57,500 nt of DNA, from contig OZ026559.1 in NCBI GenBank assembly GCA_964020155.1, forward strand, positions 2,636,845-2,694,344, written 5' to 3'. Both the position numbers and the translations under genes were made by a program. The notes below the pieces were generated by a model. The model saw nothing but the letters and a program-made list of their open reading frames with translations. It searched no databases and was not told the origin of the DNA. This document shows, piece after piece, positions 39,901 to 46,690 of this stretch (the stretch's first letter is position 1; each line of letters starts with the position of its first letter). The stretch is from Chondrilla cf. caribensis (taxonomy: Eukaryota; Porifera; Demospongiae; Chondrillida; Chondrillidae).

Positions 39901-39915
39901 TCTATCGAAGGCCAT
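3883..39915 (-). CDS. Gene A: giant type I membrane protein with 72 FN3 domains (spliced, about 7,230 aa)
   Basis: I assemble this gene from exons at 39834-39915 (signal peptide), 35158-35448 (FN3), 69 array exons of 297 nt between 7195 and 32088, 6651-6920 (FN3), 5018-5272 (FN3), 4399-4546 (transmembrane), 4070-4152 and 3883-3944 (tail). Every junction has GT..AG and compatible phase, and the summed length (21,684 nt) divides by three. Architecture: cleavable signal, 72 FN3 domains, one membrane span, short cytoplasmic tail with several tyrosines. No kinase or phosphatase domain is visible. FN3 proteins of this form are usually adhesion molecules or receptors; the ligand is unknown. Three array exons contain in-frame TGA codons, so a full-length product requires skipping them or sequence correction. 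Exon joining is inferred; an alternative is several smaller genes, but no internal signal peptide or transmembrane exon occurs inside the array. Confidence 0.7.
4070..4152 (-). CDS. Gene A: cytoplasmic tail exon
   Basis: This 83-nt exon (phase 2 in, phase 1 out) follows TTCGTAAAG with a GTAACA donor. It reads NARVFTNINNESECFMMRE then IPANQRRE, a polar sequence typical of a short cytoplasmic tail with no recognisable domain. The frame is set by the transmembrane exon. Confidence 0.55.
4399..4546 (-). CDS. Gene A: transmembrane exon
   Basis: The exon is 148 nt, phase 1 in and phase 2 out. The hydrophobic stretch GFIIGGFFGSFLVCAILGIV continues with LMVIVF and then the basic stop-transfer RCCKLRKPARQ, giving a type I orientation with the FN3 domains outside. 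Gene B has a transmembrane exon of identical length and phases (41760-41907) with matching glycine-rich entry and basic exit, so the two are paralogous. Confidence 0.78.
5018..5272 (-). CDS. Gene A: membrane-proximal FN3-like domain 72
   Basis: This is an 85-codon phase 1-1 exon. It is a weaker FN3: PTIQTIQVTADTTILYVNF (Tyr where the core Trp normally sits), YYWENDKP, then YNITGLQPNKAYKIVIAAFN and SSTVDVKT. It has one cysteine and several sequons. It ends GAA-G, which joins AA-GAA of the transmembrane exon in frame. Confidence 0.72.
5440..5637. mobile_element. MITE with TA target duplication (copy 1)
   Basis: About 198 bp bounded by CAGTGGAACCTCT and its inverse AGAGGTTCCACTG, with TA on both sides. 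The interior also pairs on itself. A second copy in opposite orientation lies at 47039-47235. The TA duplication suggests mobilisation by a Tc1/mariner-like transposase. The rest of 5273-6650 shows no gene. Confidence 0.75.
6651..6920 (-). CDS. Gene A: membrane-proximal FN3 domain 71
   Basis: This is a 90-codon phase 1-1 exon with a GTGAGT donor. It opens PEPVQNVSLHH, with the core Trp in LEVTWVEP, the middle TPITHYEGNY and the end HYQVRVRAVSAIGPGQY, a canonical FN3 that resembles vertebrate-type domains more than the array units do. It was not homogenised with the array. Confidence 0.82.
7195..7491 (-). CDS. Array unit U1 (last translated array FN3)
   Basis: This is the 3' edge unit. The first two thirds follow the array consensus; the end diverges (GLRIGEDYIIRVAA, then GNESYGEGSTTTYGG) and the donor is GTGAGT instead of GTATGT. 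Its last base G plus TC of the next exon gives valine, so it joins in frame to the FN3 at 6651-6920. Confidence 0.88.
9019..11887 (-). repeat. Higher-order repeat: 4-unit block duplicated (period 1,458 bp)
   Basis: Units U6-U9 and U10-U13 are two successive copies of a 1,458-bp block with the same order of unit types, including the rare SFQYK unit in third place (U8 and U12) and the same intron types. I see only one clear base difference inside the compared block (GTA versus GCA, a Thr/Ala codon, in U9 versus U13). This points to a very recent block duplication by unequal crossing-over, or to an assembly duplication. Confidence 0.8.
12955..15468 (-). repeat. Higher-order repeat: 3-unit block with period 1,079 bp
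   Basis: Units with the third intron class (intron text ..CAAAATATAATGGTTC.. on the plus strand) recur with left ends 13014, 14093 and 15172, exactly 1,079 bp apart, with the same two unit types between them. The class then recurs at 16971, 18416, 20581, 23820 and 25259, i.e. after 5, 4, 6, 9 and 4 units, so the block has since been rearranged. Confidence 0.8.
21661..21957 (-). pseudogene. Array unit U41 with in-frame TGA
   Basis: The conserved arginine codon AGA in the F-strand motif (IIRVAA) is TGA here, at 21731-21733, by one base change. The rest of the exon, its splice sites and its neighbours are normal. Because the exon is phase 1-1, skipping it would keep the reading frame. If it is included, the protein stops inside an FN3 without reaching the membrane anchor. 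A base-calling error is also possible. Confidence 0.8.
25259..25555 (-). pseudogene. Array unit U51 with in-frame TGA
   Basis: The glycine codon GGA after TEL (consensus TELGIGSD) is TGA at 25305-25307. The unit also has SYGSS in place of SSGSS. It uses the GTAGGT donor class. U61 has the same stop at the same codon but differs at other variable sites. Confidence 0.8.
28877..29173 (-). pseudogene. Array unit U61 with in-frame TGA
   Basis: The same GGA to TGA change as in U51 lies at 28923-28925, in a unit otherwise of the ISSRSS type. In translation order this is the first stop met: after the signal peptide, exon 2 and units U69-U62. A transcript including it would encode a secreted protein of roughly 1,000 aa without the membrane anchor. 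Confidence 0.8.
28877..31060 (-). repeat. Higher-order repeat: 3-unit block with period 1,092 bp
   Basis: U61-U63 and U64-U66 repeat the same three unit types in the same order (an ISSRSS unit with the short intron, an ISSRSS unit with the long intron, and an SSNSG unit with long intron and GSNRATT). U67 starts a third copy, but with VSSRSS. The left-hand copy carries the TGA codon in its first unit and the right-hand copy does not. Confidence 0.75.
31792..32088 (-). CDS. Array unit U69 (first translated array FN3)
   Basis: The 5' edge unit carries private differences: the opening reads APRVTASP instead of APTVTASP, it has SSNSGPY, and the donor-side codon context is CATAGG on the plus strand instead of CGTAGG. 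Its intron also starts with a small private insertion near 31741-31750. Edge units that diverge more than inner units are expected when exchange acts mainly inside an array. Confidence 0.85.
32120..33590 (-). mobile_element. Degraded PIF/Harbinger transposase copy, split by a nested element
   Basis: 32120-32722 matches the N-terminal part of the intact transposase at 38240-38910 (for example the AAATGCATTTGCAGTC block and the CCACCATGCTTGTGTGCG block), but with stops and frame breaks. The matching 5' flank of the element resumes at about 33505 (GAATGTATGCGGATTTACTG..). A nested non-autonomous element separates the halves. It lies in the second intron of gene A. Confidence 0.75.
32728..33495. 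mobile_element. Non-autonomous DNA element with 84-bp terminal inverted repeats
   Basis: The arms 32728-32811 and 33412-33495 are inverted copies with only a few mismatches. Each arm also contains a smaller inverted pair (CTAGACCGTCCCT against AGGGACGGTCTAG), so the ends can fold on themselves. It has landed inside a Harbinger relic, with GAATGTATG present on both sides. The interior open frame at 32968-33300 (plus strand) has no recognised domain. The family is unknown; a foldback-like or hAT/Mutator-derived MITE is possible. Confidence 0.7.
33588..33663. repeat. Long hairpin
   Basis: Inverted arms of about 30 nt (GGGTTAGATC..GGATCC against GGATCC..GATCTAACCC) around a short AT loop. Possibly the remnant of a small foldback element. 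Confidence 0.7.
34310..34850. repeat. Dispersed repeat copy 2 (diverged)
   Basis: Homologous to 2770-3300 in the same orientation. It lies in the second intron of gene A. Short open frames here are not supported as genes. Just before it, AACCTCGCT (about 34281) and AGCGAGGTT (about 34317) form inverted arms. Confidence 0.55.
35158..35448 (-). CDS. Gene A exon 2: N-terminal divergent FN3 domain
   Basis: This is a 97-codon phase 1-1 exon with a GTAAGT donor. The FN3 framework is clear: ALIVSW near the start (core Trp), LDYYSL in the middle, then LTSLNRGTVYYVWVAA and a terminal ATTYD, the same ending as the array units. It differs from the array consensus over most of its length and has two cysteines (SLCNG, NNCQQ) that could form a disulfide; the array units have none. 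It would be the outermost domain of the mature protein. Confidence 0.8.
35449..36002. other. Gene A intron 1, part left of the transposon; no gene seen
   Basis: AT-rich intron sequence without recognisable elements. Confidence 0.5.
36173..37373 (+). CDS. Harbinger accessory Myb/SANT-like DNA-binding protein (2 exons)
   Basis: Exons 36173-36310 and 36531-37373 (donor GTACGT, acceptor TTTCCCTTAG, phase 0) encode about 326 aa. The N-terminus carries a Myb/SANT-type motif (YHWTDDEAELLL, then EDWEQIKSK, joined by splicing to YDDILVLMRREFP, and later KLKNIRTKYRKAVDSG). Next come an acidic/Ser-rich linker, a coiled-coil-like Glu/Lys/Met segment and a Pro/Tyr-rich tail. In Harbinger elements such a protein binds the element ends and helps the transposase reach DNA and the nucleus. 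AATAAA at 37548-37553 may serve as its poly(A) signal. Confidence 0.88.
37568..38913 (-). pseudogene. Harbinger (HARBI1-like) DDE transposase, one frameshift
   Basis: The DDE_Tnp_4-type nuclease is recognisable. An N-terminal region has RRFWVNPGRTQAWWSNF; a helix-turn-helix-like RKTANAFGLSRASVSIII follows; the first Asp is in GAIDCTHI, the second in GSVHDARIF, and the Glu in NVIECAFGRLKARFGALKR. The frame changes once, at a short A run on the plus strand at 37991-37994, where one base appears missing. Both sides are otherwise open, so the loss is recent or a sequence error. Candidate starts are M at 38911-38913 or the later MTRL. Confidence 0.9.
39100..39833. other. Gene A intron 1, part right of the transposon; contains a duplicated segment
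   Basis: 39120-39330 is related to 40770-40990 (shared GGTATTCATTAAGG-like and CACTTCAATGCT..AGATGACAA words in the same order). Otherwise AT-rich, with no supported gene. Confidence 0.55.
39834..39915 (-). CDS. Gene A exon 1: start codon and signal peptide
   Basis: ATG is at 39915-39913, followed by 27 codons and one extra base (phase 1) before a GTAAGT-type donor. The peptide begins MAFDRYQTG and has the hydrophobic core IVPLIIYALVCFLS, a standard secretory signal. Its last base G plus GA of the exon at 35448 restores a glycine codon, giving the junction ..KVTD-GQPSQ... This exon is 4.4 kb from the next one because a Harbinger transposon sits in the intron. It is too short for a simple ORF search. 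Confidence 0.72.
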
Positions 39916-39979
39916 AATCTAGCAACCACCTTAACGAAGGGAGTCGACATTGGTCACGCCTAAAAGTGCACGTGGGACT

Positions 39980-39988
39980 GTAAGCGCC
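39980..39988 (+). promoter_or_regulatory. Possible shared upstream element GTAAGCGCC of gene A
   Basis: The 9-mer GTAAGCGCC lies 65 bases upstream of the gene A start codon, followed by an inverted match (GCGCC then GGCGC, 39984-39998). The same 9-mer in the same orientation lies 71 bases upstream of the gene B start codon. A shared promoter or 5' UTR element is inference from two examples. Confidence 0.3.
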
Positions 39989-40284
39989 TTATAGGCGCCA
40001 GCGTCGAACACGCATACTCGTGAATATGAGCGGTTTGGAATAATCCGATTATTATGGAACATGCGATGAATTAGTCCAAGAGTTCATCGATCAGGACATC
40101 AAACAACCGCGTCAGTGCTCACTCTTTAATTCCAATCATAAATATTATCCCAATTGCCATAATAATCACCAATTTGAAATCAGTAATAGCAGATTTTATG
40201 GTAAAAAATAATAAAAATAATATTATAGCAATTGTAGATCTACTAGGATTACTGACATCAGAATATTATTATATGATCTGTTCC

Positions 40285-40540
40285 TGGTAGGTACCTTGCA
40301 CCGTACGGAACACCCGGTGATGGAGGATCCCTAATTAACACATACACAGTCAAAGATAGGGAAAGTGAAGGAAATACGTAAAATTTACGTTTAATTAATT
40401 AGCAAGTGAACATCAGTCACAGGTGTTGGCTCGTTCGTTTTGCCATGACTGCTTTCTTGAACTCCCAGTTTAATTTTAGCTGCTACTCTTACGAAGTGCC
40501 TTCTCCAGTACGTAGATCACCGCTTACGGGCGTTAAGAGC
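40285..40540 (-). pseudogene. Fossil FN3 array fragment upstream of gene A
   Basis: 40285-40375 matches the N-terminal half of an array exon (CCGGTGATGGAGGATCC block), 40376-40410 resembles an array intron, and 40411-40530 matches the C-terminal half of another unit (CCCAGTTTAATTTTAGCTGC block). It has lost frame and splice sites. It lies outside gene A, between its start and gene B. Confidence 0.8.
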
Positions 40541-40586
40541 GGGAGACCGCCCATAGGGCTTGTACGGGGACGGGCTGGCTAGTTGG

Positions 40587-40619
40587 ACCATAGACCCTCT
40601 AGTTTAGAGGGTCTATGGT
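40587..40619. repeat. Perfect hairpin
   Basis: Perfect 14-nt arms (ACCATAGACCCTCT and its inverse) surround a 5-nt loop, with further weak pairing outside (CTAG..CTAG). Function unknown. Confidence 0.7.
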
Positions 40620-40769
40620 TAGACTAGAACAGATCAAGCGAATTGCGAGATTTACGCCTAGCTCTTGAAAATTTCGGACATCATAGTCTATACTATCGAT
40701 CGACCCCCTGGACCCTCCCGGGATCCACCCATGGAGTCATGCGGACACATAACAATCAAACGTTGACAC

Positions 40770-40990
40770 AGGCAAATGGTATTCATGAAGGGATCAATGA
40801 TATTCATTAAGACACAGCTATAGCTGGGGGGTTCCAGTACACCTGATCAGGATGGTTATATCGCAAGGAACCCCTGCACCGCGGTGTCCTTTTGTAGAAA
40901 ATGCTTCTCCAGTCGTCACTTCAATGCTTAGATGACAATGGTGCAGATAACCATGTCTTTGAGGCCCTTCTTAATCTCCATGATGCTACC
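40770..40990. repeat. Duplicated copy of gene A intron 1 sequence
   Basis: Related to 39120-39330 in the same orientation. Together with the fossil FN3 at 40285-40540 it suggests that a former duplicate of the gene A 5' region decayed here. Confidence 0.6.
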
Positions 40991-41192
40991 CGAATGCCAC
41001 ACAAATGTGGGTCAGCCAGGCAGTTTAATAAACACATTACTTCTGTTTTTTGGGTTATATTGACAAATTATTATACACCAGCATAACACAAATATGAATT
41101 TATTGCTCCTATGGCCTCTTCTACACCATACATTAATTAAAATTCACTGTTAGCAAAAACATATTAATTATATTACTTGTTGAATGGTTATA

Positions 41193-41289
41193 TCACCAAT
41201 TAACGGAGTTGTAATAGCAAGTATTTTCATTGGAAATGAAGTCGTCGAAGTTGGTGAAGTTAGTGCAGCTCTCACCGGCATCAGTAGCA
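41193..41289 (-). CDS. Gene B last exon, cytoplasmic tail
   Basis: From the acceptor TTACCATAG the phase-2 frame reads [20 protein letters not shown] then [11 protein letters not shown] and TGA (41193-41195). Paired tyrosines near the end could be phosphorylated (inference). The large AC microsatellite lies in the intron before this exon. Confidence 0.65.
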
Positions 41290-41573
41290 CTATGGTAAGC
41301 CGAATCTGGGACACTATGAATAAAAGAATCAATTTCATATTTGATTGCAGATCATTGTTAAAACAATCCTGCCCACAGACACACACACACACACACACAC
41401 TTAGGGCACACATGTACATCCTCACACTACACAAACTTACGTACATCACACATGCAGACATGCACACACTCTTGCACACCCCCACAATTAACAAACACAC
41501 ACACACACACACCCACACACACACACACACACACACACATACAACACACACACCACACAAAAACACACACGTG

Positions 41574-41604
<31 letters not shown>

Positions 41605-41683
41605 CACACAAAACACACAGGCGCGCACACGCACACACGTACACACACGTACACACGTACACACACACACACACACACACACA

Positions 41684-41727
<44 letters not shown>

Positions 41728-43472
41728 AAGGTAACAGGACACAAATATCAAATTCTCACCTAGGTCTGCTTTGCTGAATCTCTTCGTGGGACCTATTCCT
41801 TTTATGGCATTTGATCATAATCACCACCATTATTAAGATAGCTATAAATCCAAGTATTAATCCACCTAGGATGGATCCAATGCCAAAAAGGTTTGCATTG
41901 CATTGGACTACAAGGGAGAAAATGTCACAATTTAAAACTTGAGAAATATATGACAGTTGCAGTTTGACTGTTGGTGGTGAATAGAAATAACCTAGTACAG
42001 TACCTAAATACGTACCTAGTCCAAAATTCATCATGCTACAAACCAGAGTAGTTAGGCAGTGAATACACAGGTTCACATATGGAACAAAAAGGATTAAAAC
42101 CCACCAAGCACACTAAACAATTTACACTTTACAGATATAGTATGTTGTGTTACAATTGCTTGTATGTATGTGGTATGTATGTACGTATATGACAGGTTTG
42201 AATGTGAAACAGTTTCTTACACATAAGATTTGCTGTTTATCACAATCAACAACTGTGGGGGTAAATATCTTGCACATGTTATGTGCTGTATGGTATCCCA
42301 TGCTTACACTAAACACACAATTCTTGGGTATGTGATTCAGAACATACACTATAAAACAAGTGACAGCATGTGTGATGAATACCCTCTTTGAAAGTCTCCA
42401 CTATGCCCACTGCAGGTTCACTCATCATTCCTTCCTTTCCATTTAATTCAGTTCGTACCCAAATTTTGTATTCAGTGTGTGGATTTAGTCCATCAAATTT
42501 ATGGTAGGTATTTCTGGTGTTGTAGATATCACCATTGGTGTAGTTGAGTTGGTATGAGAGCTCCGATTGGACACTGTTCAGTGGTGGTTTCCATCTAACT
42601 TGTATGGATGTTGACGATTCAGTCATAAAAATCACCTGGACTGGTGCTACATAAATGATTAGAAAAATATAGGAATAATATGCAATGGACTAATTCTGCA
42701 TTTATCCTGACTATTTTTTTTATATTAATACAAGGTGAGCTCATGTTGTGGTACCACATTAGCGTAGGCATAGGTAACTACATATAGGGGATTAGATACA
42801 ATCCTGAAGGAGCTTAAAATTATTGGTCTCATTGAATCTATTATCATGGTAGAAATGATATTTATTTCCGTGGAAGGACCATAGGAGATCTGTGCTGTAA
42901 AATCATAAACACCTAGCCAGAATCTATTACAACTATGGGGGATCAAAAGAACCCCACTACCTTTAGTTGGGGGGATTTGATGGCTTCTCGGATCAGTCAA
43001 TATACGTAGGCTTGTAAAAGTAAGGCAGAATGATAAACTTTAATGGATACTGTACAGAGAGTTTGAAAAGCGTATGATGCATGAAGCTCGGGATCAACGC
43101 GACTAATAATTGTGCACCATAGCCAAACATCAGGGAATCAACCGGGTTGAATAGACAAAACGATCCGAGATTGACGTACATGTTATGCCTTGTATCCTCA
43201 TACATTTGTGCTAATAATGGTTTTTCTCCCCCTGAGAGCCTAATTGATAACTGCTTAAATAAAACGTATTAGGCCTATGATCTTTAACGGTGAAAATTTC
43301 CGTCTCGAACAACGGCGAGGTATAGGTACCTAGGTGAGTTTTGGGCACAAGCTTCTCCGCAAACGTTGATCGATTTTGATTAAAATAGCGTAATAAACAT
43401 ACCATGGATCTCTTGTGAATGACATTGACTACACGTGAACACCAAGACGATCTGAATGAAAAATCTGGCCAT
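41193..43472 (-). CDS. Gene B: small type I membrane receptor with an FN3 domain (spliced)
   Basis: Proposed exons are 43403-43472 (signal peptide), 43006-43210 and 42800-42894 (tentative ectodomain), 42383-42646 (FN3), 41760-41907 (transmembrane) and 41193-41289 (tail and TGA). Signal, FN3, transmembrane and tail exons join in consistent phases (1, 1-1, 1-2, 2-end). The tail ends in a tyrosine-containing CYYNSVNW. The plan is that of gene A with one clear FN3 instead of 72, so B is the closest view of the ancestral layout. No catalytic domain. AATAAA on this strand lies at 41099-41104. Confidence 0.7.
41377..41727. repeat. AC-rich microsatellite
   Basis: Long (AC)n runs are interrupted by GTAC, GCGC and AA interruptions. 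It lies in the last intron of gene B. Open frames of Thr-His or Cys-Val repeats here are artefacts of the dinucleotide. Confidence 0.97.
41760..41907 (-). CDS. Gene B transmembrane exon
   Basis: 148 nt, phase 1 in and 2 out, as in gene A. The span [20 protein letters not shown] continues VVIMI, then a basic exit [11 protein letters not shown]. The G/I-rich start and basic exit align with gene A's exon. Confidence 0.82.
42383..42646 (-). CDS. Gene B FN3 exon
   Basis: This is an 88-codon phase 1-1 exon: [20 protein letters not shown] with the core Trp, [11 protein letters not shown], then [20 protein letters not shown]. It is a good canonical FN3, unlike the array units in detail. Acceptor ..TTATGTAG, donor GTATTC. 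Confidence 0.85.
42800..43210 (-). CDS. Gene B tentative ectodomain exons (two)
   Basis: 43006-43210 (phase 1 in, 2 out) and 42800-42894 (phase 2 in, 1 out) keep the frame open from signal peptide to FN3. The first reads [19 protein letters not shown].., the second [18 protein letters not shown].., which vaguely recalls an immunoglobulin V-type strand pattern. Neither is a clear domain match, and one or both exons may be wrong. Confidence 0.35.
43403..43472 (-). CDS. Gene B exon 1: signal peptide
   Basis: ATG is at 43472-43470. The peptide [17 protein letters not shown] is followed by HSQEIH plus one base (phase 1) before a GTATGT donor. It has a hydrophobic core with a plausible cleavage region after CSQC or nearby. 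Confidence 0.75.
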
Positions 43473-43542
43473 CTTCCTTTCAGTTTGTGAGGTGAAGTAC
43501 CACGCTAATTCCGTGCTCAGACGTACACCTTCGAGACACTTC

Positions 43543-43551
43543 GTAAGCGCC
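43543..43551 (+). promoter_or_regulatory. Possible shared upstream element GTAAGCGCC of gene B
   Basis: Same 9-mer and orientation as upstream of gene A, here 71 bases from the start codon, followed by a C-rich stretch (CGCCCGTCCCACGCCC). Function not shown. Confidence 0.3.
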
Positions 43552-44146
43552 CGTAATAAACGCCCGTCCCACGCCCAAGTTGCACCATAGATGGTTGCAC
43601 TACGTAGGACTCGTGCAATTGAACCATAATAATAATATTATAATATAAACCGTACTATAAACCGTACGGTTTATATTATCTATGATTAAACAACTGGGTC
43701 GTTTGTATACGCAAGAGGGAATTGACATCAAGGCAAGAAACCAGCACCTAGCTAGCAAATGATTATCAGGTTAACTGAAGAATGCAATCACCATCACATT
43801 AATATTGGTATTAATGCCATGCCAGTGACCCCGGGACTGTTGTGATTGTGTTCTTGACCCGTGGTCCTTAAGTAGAACGCTCCATTGTGCGGTCGCGATA
43901 CATATCAATTAAGACCACATAATTGCTCAGGAAGACGGAAATATTGGGGAATGGAGTAAAGCATCCATTATCTTACACCATATATATTTGGACAACTAAA
44001 ATAGGCTATTTTATTAACCTACTGACTCCCAGTGAAGTTTGTTTTACAGGCCATTTCATGTAGTTCATACTCAGTAAGTTCCCCGTAGCTTATCACATCG
44101 CTCTGCTAGATATATAGATATATATGCATACAAACAAACACCCACC

Positions 44147-44149
<3 letters not shown>

Positions 44150-44214
<65 letters not shown>

Positions 44215-44222
44215 ACACACAC
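44150..44222. repeat. AC microsatellite
   Basis: A nearly pure (AC)n tract in intergenic DNA between gene B and the 7TM family. Confidence 0.97.
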
Positions 44223-44390
44223 AACATCAACATCACTGAACAGAGTTATGAATACATGTTATGCATAATATTTTATGCAGGCCCATACATAGGTAAGTTT
44301 GTTGGGTTTATACACAACTTTCCAGGCTCTTAGCTACCTGAAACTTGAAACAGTCACACCACTTTAAGAGGGCCAAAAGCAGGGGTTTTT

Positions 44391-44900
44391 GAAGTTTCAC
44401 CACTCTGTACAGCCTCATGTTGTACACATGTAGCATCATGTTGTACATATGCAGTGTCATGTTGTATGTATGTAGCCTTGTGTTATTCGATCTTTGGTAT
44501 GTTGTACATATGTGTGTACAACATGAGGCTATGTATCTATGAACAACATGAGACTACATATGTACAACATGGGGCTGTACAGAATGGTGAAACTTTGAAA
44601 ATGAGGCTACTTATTTTATACAAACTTATTGATATATTTATTATATACAAACAACATGAGGACACATATATACAACATGACGCTATATGTATACAACATG
44701 AGGCTATATTATTATTTATTATTAGATATTACAGTGCTTTGATAGGGTTTCCCCAAAACAGCACTACACATGTATAAGTAAATGTACATACACAGAAAAC
44801 AACTCACTGACAGAAGAAAATAAAATTAAACAACGATATATTCGTACAACATGAGGCTTCATATGTAAAACATGAGGCTACATACGTAGGTACCAGGGAT
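44391..44900. repeat. Inverted minisatellite built on the word ACAACATGAGGCT
   Basis: The word TACAACATGAGGCTA and its inverse recur many times. Two arms, 44391-44434 and about 44553-44597, pair over about 43 nt with a few mismatches (GTTTCACC..CTGTACAGCC against its inverse), and looser direct copies continue to about 44900. No gene in 43473-45225 is supported. Confidence 0.75.
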
Positions 44901-45225
44901 TTATGGGGAACGTATTTATGCTTGATTTATAATGTCATTATTATGTTTTGCAAATTCACTAAATTTACTCATTTTCAATGTCAACCACTGTGAAACATTC
45001 TTCCGGGTACATTAAAAAACCATTCCCAAGGCTTCTGTCATCTCATTGGTCGAATTCACTTACCTTAAATTTACTGTTGGAATTTCACAAATAGAACACA
45101 CATAATGTTAGTGAAGGACAAGTTAATGCTCAAATACAGTCAAATGTATGGAAACAAAATTGATGAGTAAGTGGAACTGAAAGCATGGTACTTTGATGCA
45201 GTAATTTAAATTTCTAAGGTTCAAC

Positions 45226-45895
45226 ATAAGTGTTTGAGAATATAGAATTCCATTTGTGGTGATGCTTGCCATCTACCTTGGTTTAGTCTAGCTGTGGAAG
45301 TTGTAGATATCAAACATCATGTTTGTGATAATCCTGATGATTTATTTCATTCTATATATCAAAGCTGATCCTGCATGATAACTATCAACAACTCCTCAAT
45401 GCCTTCTACCCCATCAATCAGGCTAAACCATCTAATGTCATCATAGCCTACTTCATCAACTACACAGACCCACTTCCTGAAGAGTGCTCACTTGGAAAAT
45501 ATTCATGGAAGATGCACCCCACGATTAACAACAGCTACCAATTCATGGAGTATCAAATGTGGACCACAACAGCCATATACGCAATTGCTCCTGAGATGTT
45601 AATGATTGAATATTTGCAGAATATCTTCCCACTGTAAGTTATTATTTTATATTCAACACGACATCCACATTCATGTTGGAAACACCAATTCCATGCATCA
45701 AAGTTCCCTTTTACCTGAGGGATCAGCGGTCAAAAGGCTACTATGCTATCTTAGGAACAGTGAACACAAATGTAAGCAGATGTTTAGATTCTGTATAATA
45801 CGTAACAGACATTTATAATAATACAATATAGTATTTTAACCATGAGTACTATTGTGTACAAGCTTTATACAAATAGATACTTCAGATGAATATAC

Positions 45896-45944
<49 letters not shown>

Positions 45945-46690
45945 GTATAATATGTAAAAATAACACGTTGTGGCAGCCATAATTGGCTTTGTTCGAATAG
46001 ATAACAAAGATAATCAGCCAAGGATTGAGAAATTAAAGATGAAAGTAGAAGACGGAACCATAATGTTGTATATGGGACGGTATATGGTATATGGAATAGG
46101 GTGATCTAAGACCAGAGAAAGATATGTACGGAGAAATGGACAATATGACCATTTTACATCACAGCATTGGGAATGCCTGTAGTAATCTTCTATCTCCACT
46201 AGGACTGCTGACTCCTTTTCTACTCTGCATCCAGGGGAAACAGTTGATAAAGCGTCTACAGGATAGTAAAAGCAAAGCCAAATTACCATTCTTTTGGGCT
46301 ACATCAACTATCATTCACATTTCTAGCATTAATTTTTATGTGTCTGTCAAATTTCTCACAGTATTGTGTCTTTACAGGAGATACGCTCTTACCTTCAAAA
46401 AAACTGTCCAACTGGCAGTATTTACATAATATACATCATAATAGCCTTTGGATGTAAAGCTATTGCTCACAGTAAAAGTTGTTATCATTTGCTATTCCTA
46501 GGATGTGGGGGACGTTCACAAAGTGTTGTGGAAGCAAACGACACAAAGTCATTACCACAACGTCCCTTTGGGAATCTACTACAGTAATGTGTGTTCCATA
46601 TATTCCAAATCTCGTTAGTGAGTGTTAATCCACACTTGTACGGATTTGCATTCTCATAGCGTGGTGTGCAATGTACATTACTTTATATCA
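45226..46690 (+). pseudogene. 7TM-family pseudogene (third, broken copy)
   Basis: Homologous to the intact genes at 48174 and 52972. Exon-1 homology runs 45226-45771 and exon-2 homology from 46001. The start codon is ATA instead of ATG, stops appear soon after, exon 2 has an early TAA and frameshifts, and homology ends near 46690, before the last transmembrane segments. An AT-rich microsatellite (45899-45943) lies in the intron. The 5' flank also matches that of the copy at 52972. Confidence 0.88.
45899..45943. repeat. AT microsatellite
   Basis: (AT)n run inside the pseudogene intron. Confidence 0.95.

Noticed and set aside
41168..41777. Long open frames on both strands over the AC repeat (Thr-His and Cys-Val proteins)
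   Set aside because: Dinucleotide repeats are open in several frames by composition, and the region is an intron of gene B.
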